A DNA stretch of 38,681 bases from Sulfurimonas sp. SAG-AH-194-C21 (GTDB taxonomy: Bacteria; Campylobacterota; Campylobacteria; Campylobacterales; Sulfurimonadaceae), in NCBI RefSeq assembly GCF_029215985.1, contig NZ_JAEMVC010000019.1, positions 1 to 38,681 of the forward strand, in the 5' to 3' direction. The translations under genes and the position numbers were made by a program. The notes beneath the pieces are model-generated. The model had not been told where the DNA came from. It did not search any database and was given only the letters and a program-made list of their open reading frames with translations. Of this stretch, positions 8,194 to 15,453 are shown piece by piece (the first letter of the stretch is position 1; each line of letters begins with the position of its first letter).

Positions 8194-8963
8194 TCACAAA
8201 ATCTATTCACGATTTGCTTATATATCATTTGTGAAGAGATTTTAAATGTTTCTCTTATACCTAATGATTTTGAACCATCTTTCTTTATCAAATCATCATT
8301 ATGCATAATGGTTACATTACTACTGATAGCTTGAATACTTTTTAAAGCACTAAGTGCAACAGTATTTCTCGCTTTTCCCTCAAAATTAAATGGCATTGTT
8401 ACAAATACCGATATTTCTTTATCTAGTGAGTTTAAATATTCTATTATTTCCACTGTTGAGCCACTACCTACACCACCGCCAAGAGTTGCAACCACATAGA
8501 CTTTCTCAAATGATTGTGTTAATTTAAAAAGTTGTTTTTTACTAATATTATCAACTAGTTTAGTTCCACACTCTGCTACTCCACCACAACCTAATCCCTC
8601 TTTTTTATCATACCCTAATAAGATTTTATTTTTAGATTTTTTTGTTTGTAATGCTTGTAAATCACTATTGATATGTATAAACTTATGCCAAGCATCTATA
8701 TGAGATATGTCTTCTACAATATTACAACCACCTCCTCCAATACCAATAAAACACAATGTATCAAGTTTACAAGAGATATAATATTTTTCGAGTTTCTTCT
8801 CTAAAACATCAATTTGAGTTTGATGTTTTATTTGGATTTTCTTTATTATATTGTCAGATGTTTCCTCTATTGTTGCTTTTATTTTTTTTTTCAGAGCATA
8901 AATGCTAAAAATTACTACAGTAAGGAGAATAGATAAGCTATATATTATAATTGATGTACTCAT
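8187..8963 (-). CDS. Membrane-anchored FtsZ/tubulin-like GTPase lacking the C-terminal domain
   Basis: Residues 4-23 form a hydrophobic helix (IIIYSLSILLTVVIFSIYAL), followed by a charged, possibly coiled segment to about 65. An FtsZ-type GTP-binding domain then begins: GIGGGGC at 74-80 (T1), HINSDLQAL near 97, GLGCGGVAECG near 123, the tubulin signature as GGGVGSG at 162-168, PFNFEGKAR at 191-199, and HNDDL near 221. The 258-residue chain ends about where helix H7 of FtsZ lies. The T7 loop, whose acidic residues complete the GTPase site of the next subunit, is therefore absent, as is the whole C-terminal domain. It should bind GTP but probably cannot hydrolyse it in filaments as FtsZ does. 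It overlaps the AAA+ gene by four bases and the PcfJ-like gene by seven. FtsZ-like families outside cell division are known, but I do not know this short TM form. Confidence 0.85.
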   Translation of the reverse strand: MSTSIIIYSLSILLTVVIFSIYALKKKIKATIEETSDNIIKKIQIKHQTQIDVLEKKLEKYYISCKLDTLCFIGIGGGGCNIVEDISHIDAWHKFIHINSDLQALQTKKSKNKILLGYDKKEGLGCGGVAECGTKLVDNISKKQLFKLTQSFEKVYVVATLGGGVGSGSTVEIIEYLNSLDKEISVFVTMPFNFEGKARNTVALSALKSIQAISSNVTIMHNDDLIKKDGSKSLGIRETFKISSQMIYKQIVNRFCDC

Positions 8964-11068
8964 GGTACTAAGAACCCAATAACATTCCCACTAGATACAT
9001 TTTTAACTGCTATCTCATCTTCAAGTCTTTGTATGAAGTCTTTAACATTTGAAATAGGCCTAAATCTATTCTGTCTTGTTACTGCTGCAAAATCCCCCGG
9101 AGTTAGATACCTTAAACTCTCAACACCTCTTTTAAATGAAATTGATGGTTTTGTAAGTTTTAAATCTTTACAATATGACAAAAACATATTCCAAGATTGT
9201 TCAGATTTTAGAAAATCAAACTCTAGCTTCAAATCAAATCTTCTCAAACTTGCTTTATCAAGATTATCCATCAAGTTAGTAGTAGCTATGAATATTCCCT
9301 CAAAATTTTCCATTTGAACCAACATCTCATTTACTTGTGTTACTTCCCAACTTTGTTTAGCTTGTGTTCTATCTGCTAAAAAACTATCAACTTCATCAAA
9401 TACAAGAACAGCTTTTTCCTCTCTTGCTTCTTCAAATGCATCTGCTATGTTTTTTTCAGTACCACCAACCCACATGCTAATTAAATCACTACCTTTTTTA
9501 AGAAGTAATGGTTTGTTCAATGTTTCAGCGATATACCTACCAAATGCACTTTTACCAGTTCCAGCAGCACCATATAAACACAGACGAGCATTTTGGTGTT
9601 CTTTTATACCTTGTGTTAATTGTTCTAAATCAGTTGTTGTATTGATAAACTTAGGGTCATAAACATTTGGTAACAGAGTTACTATCTTTTCTTTTATCTC
9701 CTTATAGCCTTGTGCTTTTAGTGTATTATTTAGAACTTGTGTAAATGCTTTTGGCTTATCATCTGTATCTATACTACTTATCACTTTTGTAGCTCTAGTA
9801 ATAAGAGCAGGAGCAATATTTTCATTTTCTGCTAATACTTTTATACTATGCTCATCAAGTAAATTATTAGAGTAGTTCTTAATAATTTCAGCTCTCTTAG
9901 ATTTGTTTGGAATTGGTATCTCTACACTGAAATCAAATCTTCTAACCATTGCATTATCAATACTATAGATGTTATTTGTTATCCAGATAGTTGGGATAGT
10001 ATTTGTTTCAAGTAACCTATTTAGCCAGGCTTTATTATCTTGTCTCTTTGGCATTAATGGGCTATCACTACTATCAAATATATCTTCTGCCTCATCGTAC
10101 ATAAGTAAAATATTTTGATTTGCAAGAAGAGATTGTGCTGTTTTATAAGCTTTTAGTCTGTTGTATCCATCTATTGCTTCCTCTTCTCCATCGGCATAGC
10201 TTATTTCAAATAGTTTAGTTTTTATACTTTGGGATATTGTTTTTGCAAGTTCTGTTTTTCCAGTTCCTGGAAGACCATAAAAAAGAATATTGACACCTTG
10301 TTTTTTATTTTCAATCGCATGTTTAAGATAAGGTATTACAATATCCATATCTTTTGAGATATGCTTATAATCTTTTAGCTTTAAAGAGTTTTTGTCACAA
10401 GGTCTAACAGCATTTTTTATCATTACTGATATATCTTCATCAAGATTAAACATATTATCTGCAAATTCATCACTCAATATTTCTATTTTATTTCTCATAT
10501 CATGGTGGAAGCTTTTATTAATCGATACAATAGAAGACTTACTGAGTTTAGAGTTTGATTTAAAAGCTGCATTGATATGAACCATTGGTATATTTAAAAT
10601 ACCACTAAGCATTTTTTTAGCTTGAGAAGAATTAAGAGAACTCCCTAGTAAATCAGCAGTTTCATCTAAAATATCATATTGATTTATTAGAACTGTAAAT
10701 TCTAATATTTGCTCTTCATATTGATTTAAGTTCATAAGATTTGAGATTTGCTTGATATTTTTAGATAATATTTTTGAGCTGCTGAATCGCTTTCTCTTTT
10801 CTAGTTTGATATAATTTCTTTTTAATAGAGCTAGTGGCTCACTTCTTTTAAAATCCTCACTATCCATTTCTAAATACTTACCAATATCAAGAAAATAAGC
10901 TATTGAATCCCTACGAATAGAGTTATCTTTATCTATAAACTCTTTACTAGCACCAAGATTTACAATAATCCTTAACATCCATAAAGAGATTTTATCTATT
11001 AGCTCTTTATCTACAAGTTGTGTTTTATCAAATTCTTCCAATGTTGTGTTATTTTTTCTTCGTCTCAT
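8960..11068 (-). CDS. Double AAA+ ATPase, first gene of operon B
   Basis: The 702-residue protein has a helical N-terminal region (1 to about 240) and two AAA+ modules. Module 1 has Walker A GLPGTGKT (265-272), Walker B LLMYDE (321-326) and arginines in VRRFDF (375-380). Module 2 has GAAGTGKS (500-507), an aromatic pore loop SMWVGG (531-536), VLVFDEVD (554-561) and LRRFD (608-612). The pore loop and second motifs resemble classical AAA unfoldases and remodelling enzymes such as Vps4 and p97, so it may thread or dismantle a protein partner. The FtsZ-like protein is an obvious candidate; this is an inference. The ATG at 11068 has TAGGAG seven bases upstream. Its stop overlaps the FtsZ-like start by four bases (ATGA). 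Confidence 0.88.
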   Translation of the reverse strand: MRRRKNNTTLEEFDKTQLVDKELIDKISLWMLRIIVNLGASKEFIDKDNSIRRDSIAYFLDIGKYLEMDSEDFKRSEPLALLKRNYIKLEKRKRFSSSKILSKNIKQISNLMNLNQYEEQILEFTVLINQYDILDETADLLGSSLNSSQAKKMLSGILNIPMVHINAAFKSNSKLSKSSIVSINKSFHHDMRNKIEILSDEFADNMFNLDEDISVMIKNAVRPCDKNSLKLKDYKHISKDMDIVIPYLKHAIENKKQGVNILFYGLPGTGKTELAKTISQSIKTKLFEISYADGEEEAIDGYNRLKAYKTAQSLLANQNILLMYDEAEDIFDSSDSPLMPKRQDNKAWLNRLLETNTIPTIWITNNIYSIDNAMVRRFDFSVEIPIPNKSKRAEIIKNYSNNLLDEHSIKVLAENENIAPALITRATKVISSIDTDDKPKAFTQVLNNTLKAQGYKEIKEKIVTLLPNVYDPKFINTTTDLEQLTQGIKEHQNARLCLYGAAGTGKSAFGRYIAETLNKPLLLKKGSDLISMWVGGTEKNIADAFEEAREEKAVLVFDEVDSFLADRTQAKQSWEVTQVNEMLVQMENFEGIFIATTNLMDNLDKASLRRFDLKLEFDFLKSEQSWNMFLSYCKDLKLTKPSISFKRGVESLRYLTPGDFAAVTRQNRFRPISNVKDFIQRLEDEIAVKNVSSGNVIGFLVP

Positions 11069-11089
11069 ATCAAACTCCTACTTATTTTT

Positions 11090-11095
11090 ATAATA
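11090..11095 (-). promoter_or_regulatory. Possible -10 box for operon B
   Basis: The minus strand reads TATTAT here, 22 bases upstream of the AAA+ start and just above its TAGGAG ribosome binding site. There is no clear -35 box, which is common in Campylobacterota. The right copy of the 18-bp repeat lies about 20 bases further upstream, where a regulator could act. Confidence 0.35.
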
Positions 11096-11114
11096 GAAGT
11101 ATAAGATTCAAAAT

Positions 11115-11132
11115 TGACACCTTTATGTCTGG
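11115..11132 (+). repeat. 18-bp direct repeat, right copy, flanking operon B
   Basis: TGACACCTTTATGTCTGG, identical to 6698-6715 except at one position and in the same orientation. The two copies enclose the three-gene operon almost exactly, with 4,417 bases between equivalent points. I saw no third copy in the window. Confidence 0.75.
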
Positions 11133-11210
11133 ATATGTAAATTCTTTCCAAATCACACCTAAAATCCGAATAATTTCCATTTTCAAGCATAAAAAAAAAG
11201 GAAAAGACAA

Positions 11211-11506
11211 ATGACAAAACAAGACATCGTAAATCAAACAGCCCAAGCAACGGGTCAATCCAAAGCACAAACGGCTGAAACAATAAATAAAGCCATTTCT
11301 ATCATTCAACAAGCAGTATCTTCAGGTATTACAGTTTCAATCAAATTTTTCATATCAATAACCCTAATCACTAAAAAACCTATCTCTGGCGAAATCACGG
11401 TACTAAATACTCAAAGCCAGAGCGTAAAGGTATCAAGCTAAAAGCAATGAAGCCCTTCAAAGACTTAGTAGAAAATTGTATTCAAGAAGAGCAAGATGAA
11501 AAGTAA
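11211..11506 (+). pseudogene. HU-family DNA-binding protein, frameshifted
   Basis: The frame begins MTKQDIVNQTAQATGQSKAQ after an AAGGA ribosome binding site and matches the N-terminal helices of HU/IHF proteins through about residue 45. The beta-arm region is degenerate, and around 11395-11402 the reading shifts: the HU C-terminus continues in another frame as KYSKPERKGIKLKAMKPFKDL to a TAA at 11504-11506. One missing base in a G run would explain the shift. The beta-arm GFGTF motif is also lost, so more than one lesion is likely. In the first frame translation stops after 76 codons. HU normally bends and compacts DNA; this copy is probably inactive and belongs to the decayed edge of the island. 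Confidence 0.75.
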
Positions 11507-11845
11507 AATAAACATACAACTAAGAGAGTAAGACATCCCTCTACTTATCTATGAGCATCCAAATCTATTTACTTAAGGGCATTGGGATATTGTACTTGGA
11601 AGACTAACAATGGCGAAGTGACACAAAAAGTGACAGTAAAGTTTAAAATTGTGTATACTTTACTTAAACTTTTAAAAAAATAGTGTCAAAATAGTGTCAT
11701 TTTAGTAAAGTAAGAAGTATGTTAGTTTTAAAATTATAGGTGTAGAATTAGTTAGAGTTTATTATAGTATCGTCATGTATCAAAGGAATGGAAGCTTTTT
11801 GTTCCTAGTTATTAAGAAAAAATGTTATGAATTATGCTTTAGAAA
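11507..11845. other. Gene-free edge of the island next to tRNA-Leu
   Basis: No intact coding sequence is visible in these 339 bases. The stretch 11530-11620 gives broken frames with protein-like fragments (for example IYEHPNLFT and HWDIVLGRLTMAK) that I cannot assign. The rest holds the repeat cluster at 11617-11711 and AT-rich sequence up to the tRNA-Leu 3' end. Confidence 0.6.
11617..11711. repeat. Cluster of inverted TGACA-type repeats, possible integrase arm sites
   Basis: Two GTGACA units (11618-11623 and 11630-11635) face two GTGTCA units (11683-11688 and 11694-11699) in inverted orientation. AGTAAAGT occurs at 11635-11642 and 11704-11711, with its complement ACTTTACT at 11657-11664. 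Paired short repeats within 100 bases, about 140 bases from a tRNA 3' end, fit the accessory binding sites of a tyrosine integrase or excisionase. No integrase gene lies in the window, so the role is inferred. Confidence 0.5.
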
Positions 11846-11930
11846 TGGTGCGGATGAGAGGACTTGAACCTCCACGCCTTGCGGCACCAGATCCTAAGTC
11901 TGGCGTGTATACCAATTTCACCACATCCGC
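11846..11930 (-). tRNA. tRNA-Leu (anticodon UAG)
   Basis: The minus strand gives an 85-base class II tRNA: acceptor GCGGATG pairs with CATCCGC, the anticodon loop is CTTAGGA, there is a long variable arm and the TTCAAGTCC T loop, and CCA is encoded. It is the last tRNA of the cluster, and its 3' end abuts the accessory region. Confidence 0.95.
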
Positions 11931-11962
11931 ATAAATAAAGCAGAATTCATAACATTAATAAG

Positions 11963-12039
<77 letters not shown>

Positions 12040-12052
12040 ATATATCTAAAGG

Positions 12053-12129
12053 TGGTGCGCCCGATAGGATTCGAACCTATAACCCTCGGAGCCGAAATCC
12101 GAAACTCTATCCAGTTGAGCCACGAACGC
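12053..12129 (-). tRNA. tRNA-Arg (anticodon UCG)
   Basis: A 77-base cloverleaf with anticodon stem TCGGA/TCCGA around TTTCGGC, giving UCG. The acceptor is GCGTTCG with CGGGCGC, and CCA is encoded. Confidence 0.93.
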
Positions 12130-12179
12130 TACTGTATATTAGTCGTTATATTTATTAAGTTTTATATTTATTTAAATTA

Positions 12180-12257
12180 TGGGGTGGGATACGGGATTCG
12201 AACCCGCGACCCCCGGCACCACAAACCAGTGCTCTAACCAACTGAGCTAATCCCACC
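12180..12257 (-). tRNA. tRNA-His (anticodon GUG)
   Basis: The anticodon loop TTGTGGT gives GUG. The acceptor GTGGGAT pairs with ATCCCAC and is preceded by the extra G(-1) typical of tRNA-His (complement of C12257). CCA is encoded at 12180-12182. Confidence 0.95.
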
Positions 12258-12299
12258 ATAGTTATTGTCTTAAATATAAATCTTGATAATTTTAAAAGG

Positions 12300-12377
12300 T
12301 GGTCGGGGTGAAAGGACTCGAACCTTCGGCCCCCTGGTCCCAAACCAGGTACTCTAACCATACTGAGCTACACCCCG
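12300..12377 (-). tRNA. tRNA-Pro (anticodon UGG)
   Basis: The anticodon stem CCTGG/CCAGG encloses TTTGGGA, giving UGG. The acceptor CGGGGTG pairs with CACCCCG, and CCA is encoded. It is the first tRNA after the cluster promoter. Confidence 0.95.
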
Positions 12378-12423
12378 ACCTAAACACAAAAATCGAACAG
12401 CTAGTGCTGATTAATGAGCCGGA

Positions 12424-12452
12424 ATTATAGTCAATTAATGATAAAATGTCAA
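12424..12452 (-). promoter_or_regulatory. Consensus sigma-70 promoter of the tRNA cluster
   Basis: On the minus strand TTGACA (12447-12452) and TATAAT (12424-12429) are separated by exactly 17 bases, both matching consensus fully. Transcription should begin near 12417, about 40 bases before tRNA-Pro, and read through all five tRNAs, which are 13 to 50 bases apart. Confidence 0.85.
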
Positions 12453-12498
12453 GAGTATTTAGCTACAATTACTCAATTAGTATTTTACGGGGGTTATT

Positions 12499-13950
12499 TT
12501 GGGTGAATTATTTGTCGCAGCGAACTCTTTTTTAGAGACTGTTTTGTTTTTTGACATACTTTTTGGAGCTATTGAAGGTGTGAGTTTACCTTTTTTAGTA
12601 GTTTGGCTTATTACGGGTGGTGTTTACCTTACATTTGTAACGAAGTTTATAAATGTAAGGGTTTTTAAACACTCATTAGACATTATTAGAGGTAAGTATA
12701 GAACTACTGATGATGTAGGTCAGATATCCCCTTTTGGAGCACTTACAACGGCTCTGAGTGCTACTGTTGGACTAGGTAACATTGCAGGTGTGGCATTAGC
12801 TGTTGCTATTGGTGGTCCAGGAGCAACATTTTGGATGATATTTGCTGGTTTTTTAGGAATGAGTCTAAAATTTACCGAAGTTACACTCTCCATACAACAT
12901 AGAGTTTTTCTCAAAGATGGAACTATTATGGGTGGAGCTATGGAATACCTATCTAAAGGTATCGCACAAAAAGGCTTTCCAAAATTTGGAAAAGTTTTAG
13001 CGATTATATTTGCTTTTTTAATGATTGGTGGGGCTATTGGTGGGGGAAATATCTTTCAAGTCTCTCAAGCCTATAGTGTTATCTCTCATGAGATGCCGTA
13101 CTTCGCAAACAATCCCTTAGTATTTGGTTTTATACTAGCAACTTTAACTGGGGCTGTAATCATTGGGGGTGTAAAAAGAATTGCTTCTATTACAGAAACA
13201 CTAGTTCCCATTATGGTAATTATATACATCAGTGCTTCTATTTGGATTTTAGCTGTGAATGCTGATAAGATAGTAGATGCTTTTGCACTTATTTTCTCAG
13301 AAGCATTTAGTACAAGTGCTATTTATGGAGGTACTATCGGTGCTCTTATCCAAGGTTTTCAAAGAGCAGTGTTCTCAAGTGAAGCTGGAATTGGTTCATC
13401 TCCAGTAGCTCATGCACCAGCACGTACAAAGTACCCTGTTCGTCAAGGTATGGTTGCACTCTATGAGCCTTTTATAGATACAGTCATCATCTGTACTATG
13501 ACAGCACTAGTTATCATCATCACAGGTGTATTTGAGCCTGATGGTGCATATACTGACCTTATAGCTGCAAAAGAGGGTGCAGCACTGACAAGTGCCGCTT
13601 ATGGAACTGTTATCTCATGGTTTCCAACTGTTTTATCTATTAGTATCTTCTTATTCGCGTTTTCAACTATGATTTCGTGGTCTTATTATGGTGAGCGTGC
13701 TTGGGTGTATCTTTTTGGTTCTAAGTTTTCTATCATATATAAGGTAATGTTTTTATCTCTATCAGTTATAGCAACTGTAGTAAGTACAGGAATTCTCGTA
13801 GACTTTAGTTTTATGCTTATGCTCGCTATGGCTCTTCCAAATATCTTAGGGCTTCTTATCCTAAGTGGAGATGTACGAGAACAGTTAAACACTTACATGG
13901 CTAAACTAAAGAGTGGTGAGTTAGATGCGGAGGCTATAAGAGATGAGTAA
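12499..13950 (+). CDS. Alanine/glycine:cation symporter (AGCS family)
   Basis: The 483-residue inner-membrane protein matches the sodium:alanine symporter family. The signature GLGNIAGVALAVAIGGPG lies near 91-108, and the second conserved block GFQRAVFSSEAGIGSSP near 284-300. About ten to eleven hydrophobic helices are visible. The family imports alanine or glycine using the sodium or proton gradient; the substrate cannot be read from sequence. The start is TTG at 12499, chosen because GGGGG lies about eight bases upstream and the next in-frame ATG would cut into the first helix. It overlaps the small gene downstream by eight bases. Confidence 0.9.
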   Translation: MGELFVAANSFLETVLFFDILFGAIEGVSLPFLVVWLITGGVYLTFVTKFINVRVFKHSLDIIRGKYRTTDDVGQISPFGALTTALSATVGLGNIAGVALAVAIGGPGATFWMIFAGFLGMSLKFTEVTLSIQHRVFLKDGTIMGGAMEYLSKGIAQKGFPKFGKVLAIIFAFLMIGGAIGGGNIFQVSQAYSVISHEMPYFANNPLVFGFILATLTGAVIIGGVKRIASITETLVPIMVIIYISASIWILAVNADKIVDAFALIFSEAFSTSAIYGGTIGALIQGFQRAVFSSEAGIGSSPVAHAPARTKYPVRQGMVALYEPFIDTVIICTMTALVIIITGVFEPDGAYTDLIAAKEGAALTSAAYGTVISWFPTVLSISIFLFAFSTMISWSYYGERAWVYLFGSKFSIIYKVMFLSLSVIATVVSTGILVDFSFMLMLAMALPNILGLLILSGDVREQLNTYMAKLKSGELDAEAIRDE

Positions 13951-14212
13951 AGTATCAGATGAGTGTAAAAAGATTTTATTAGAAGAGAATATTGATATTT
14001 TTTCTGAGATAGATTTTGAGGTTAACTCTAAAGTCCATACACTTAGTTTTGAGTACATCGTAGATACTTATATGCAAGCTTCAGATGAGTCACAGTTAGT
14101 TTTTTTAGCTGCTCTTAAAAAAGCTCTTTTAACTGATGATATGGGAGTGGAGAAGTTTTTTGAAGGAATGGGTCAACTTTTGTTGATGACCCATCTCTCG
14201 ACTAAGATTTAG
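13943..14212 (+). CDS. Small conserved-type protein of unknown function
   Basis: An 89-residue acidic, mainly helical protein without membrane segments, cysteines of note or a recognised motif (MSKVSDECKKILLEENIDIF; SDESQLVFLAALKKALL). The start overlaps the end of the symporter gene by eight bases, so it is probably translated from the same message. Its end overlaps the convergent hemerythrin gene by 11 bases. The sequence looks protein-like and in frame throughout. I cannot assign a function; the context suggests only co-expression with the transporter. Confidence 0.7.
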   Translation: MSKVSDECKKILLEENIDIFSEIDFEVNSKVHTLSFEYIVDTYMQASDESQLVFLAALKKALLTDDMGVEKFFEGMGQLLLMTHLSTKI

Positions 14213-14609
14213 TCGCGTTTACTAAAAACATAGCCGTAACCGTATCGAGTGTTTCGATGTGGTTTATTAGCCATGGGATTAAAGAACCATCGACATAAGA
14301 AGTTACAAGAGAAAAGTCACCTTCACCCTCGCTAAAAATCCTCGTAATGTTATTTAACTCTTTTAAAACTCTATCATGTTCCGCTTTATGTATAGGATAA
14401 GGAGGAAAGTTAAACTCTTGCATCATCGACTCTTCACCGCTAAAGTGCGAGATAGTATGCTCAACTAACTCTTCTAAAAATATTTTCGTAGCAGCTACAT
14501 TTCTACTCTGTGCTGCAGCAGAGAGTTGATTTATCAAAATAATATCTTCTAAATGTGTATCATTCATACTAGGCATTGCTACCATTGGCAGTTGTTCTTG
14601 TGCTATCAT
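14202..14609 (-). CDS. Hemerythrin-like non-haem di-iron protein
   Basis: The 135-residue protein carries the hemerythrin ligand set: H19, H51 and H55 in EHTISHF, E59, H74 and H78 in IHKAEHD, then H117 and D122 in NHIETLD. These bind a di-iron centre that reversibly binds oxygen. Single-domain bacterial forms are thought to sense, store or scavenge oxygen in microaerophiles (family knowledge). The start overlaps the thiG stop by one base, so it is the last gene of the ATPase-nnr-thiG operon; co-location with the iron- and oxygen-sensitive thiamine pathway may be meaningful. Confidence 0.88.
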   Translation of the reverse strand: MIAQEQLPMVAMPSMNDTHLEDIILINQLSAAAQSRNVAATKIFLEELVEHTISHFSGEESMMQEFNFPPYPIHKAEHDRVLKELNNITRIFSEGEGDFSLVTSYVDGSLIPWLINHIETLDTVTAMFLVNATKS

Positions 14610-15388
14610 TAGAACTGAATCATTCCGTTAACTGGGCTTGAAGCAGTAGCATAAGGCTTTTTAGGGATACGACCAGCAAGGTAAGATCTTCTTCCAGCAA
14701 GCACTGCATACTTCATAGCTTCAGCCATTATCATAGGGTTCTGTGCTTGAGCGATTGCAGTGTTTGTCAGTACACCATCAGCACCTAACTCCATTGCATA
14801 AGCAGCGTCAGATGCACAACCGATTCCAGCATCAACGATGATAGGAAGGTTTACAGCTTCACGAACAAAAACGATGTTGTAAGGGTTTTGGATACCAAGA
14901 CCAGACCCGATAGGAGCAGCAAGAGGCATAATAGCATGAGCACCAGCATCTTCTAAACGCTTCGCCATGATAGGGTCATCTGAAGTGTAAGCCATGATAG
15001 TAAAACCATCTTTAGCTAAAACTTCACAAGCTTTTATAGTCTCTAAAACATCAGGGTAAAGAGTCTTTTTAGTATCGCCAATAACTTCTAGTTTGATTAA
15101 ATCAATCCCAGTAGCCTCACGAGTTAAGCGAAAAGTAGTAATAGCTTCTTCAGCAGTTACACATCCAGCAGAGTTTGGAAGAAACTTTACATTTGTTCCT
15201 TTAAATGTATCTCTGAGGTTCTCTTTATCAGGGTCAGTGATGTTTAAACGACGAACAGCAACAGTGATAAGTTCACTTCCAGAAGCAAGAGTTGCATCTT
15301 TTGTCATCTCAAATGAGTCATATTTTCCACTTCCAACGATTAAACGCGAGCCTAGTTCATATTTTCCGATTTTTAAAATGTTATCCAT
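14609..15388 (-). CDS. thiG: Thiazole synthase ThiG
   Basis: The 259-residue protein has the ThiG features: [17 protein letters not shown] near 16, [12 protein letters not shown] near 71, the Schiff-base lysine K99 in DLIKLEV, and the phosphate-binding end ([20 protein letters not shown]). It condenses deoxyxylulose 5-phosphate, dehydroglycine and ThiS thiocarboxylate into the thiamine thiazole. No thiS or thiH lies nearby, so the pathway genes are scattered. AGGA precedes the ATG, and the minus strand reads TATAAT at 15438-15443, a possible promoter of its own. No TPP riboswitch is apparent in the 65-base leader. Confidence 0.95.
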   Translation of the reverse strand: MDNILKIGKYELGSRLIVGSGKYDSFEMTKDATLASGSELITVAVRRLNITDPDKENLRDTFKGTNVKFLPNSAGCVTAEEAITTFRLTREATGIDLIKLEVIGDTKKTLYPDVLETIKACEVLAKDGFTIMAYTSDDPIMAKRLEDAGAHAIMPLAAPIGSGLGIQNPYNIVFVREAVNLPIIVDAGIGCASDAAYAMELGADGVLTNTAIAQAQNPMIMAEAMKYAVLAGRRSYLAGRIPKKPYATASSPVNGMIQF

Positions 15389-15453
15389 TGTAGTTCCTAT
15401 TGTAGTATTTAATTTTATAATTATTGATTTGTCGTTATTATAATGATTTTTTC

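Noticed and set aside
11065..11312. Minus-strand frames upstream of the AAA+ gene with hydrophobic products
   Set aside because: They overlap the recognisable HU pseudogene and the promoter region on the opposite strand, and have no family resemblance or ribosome binding site.
12052..12361. Open frames on both strands across the tRNA cluster
   Set aside because: They are translations of tRNA genes; the familiar-looking peptides are a known artefact.
15389..15453. Possible TPP riboswitch before thiG
   Set aside because: The leader is too short and lacks the conserved thi-box sequences.
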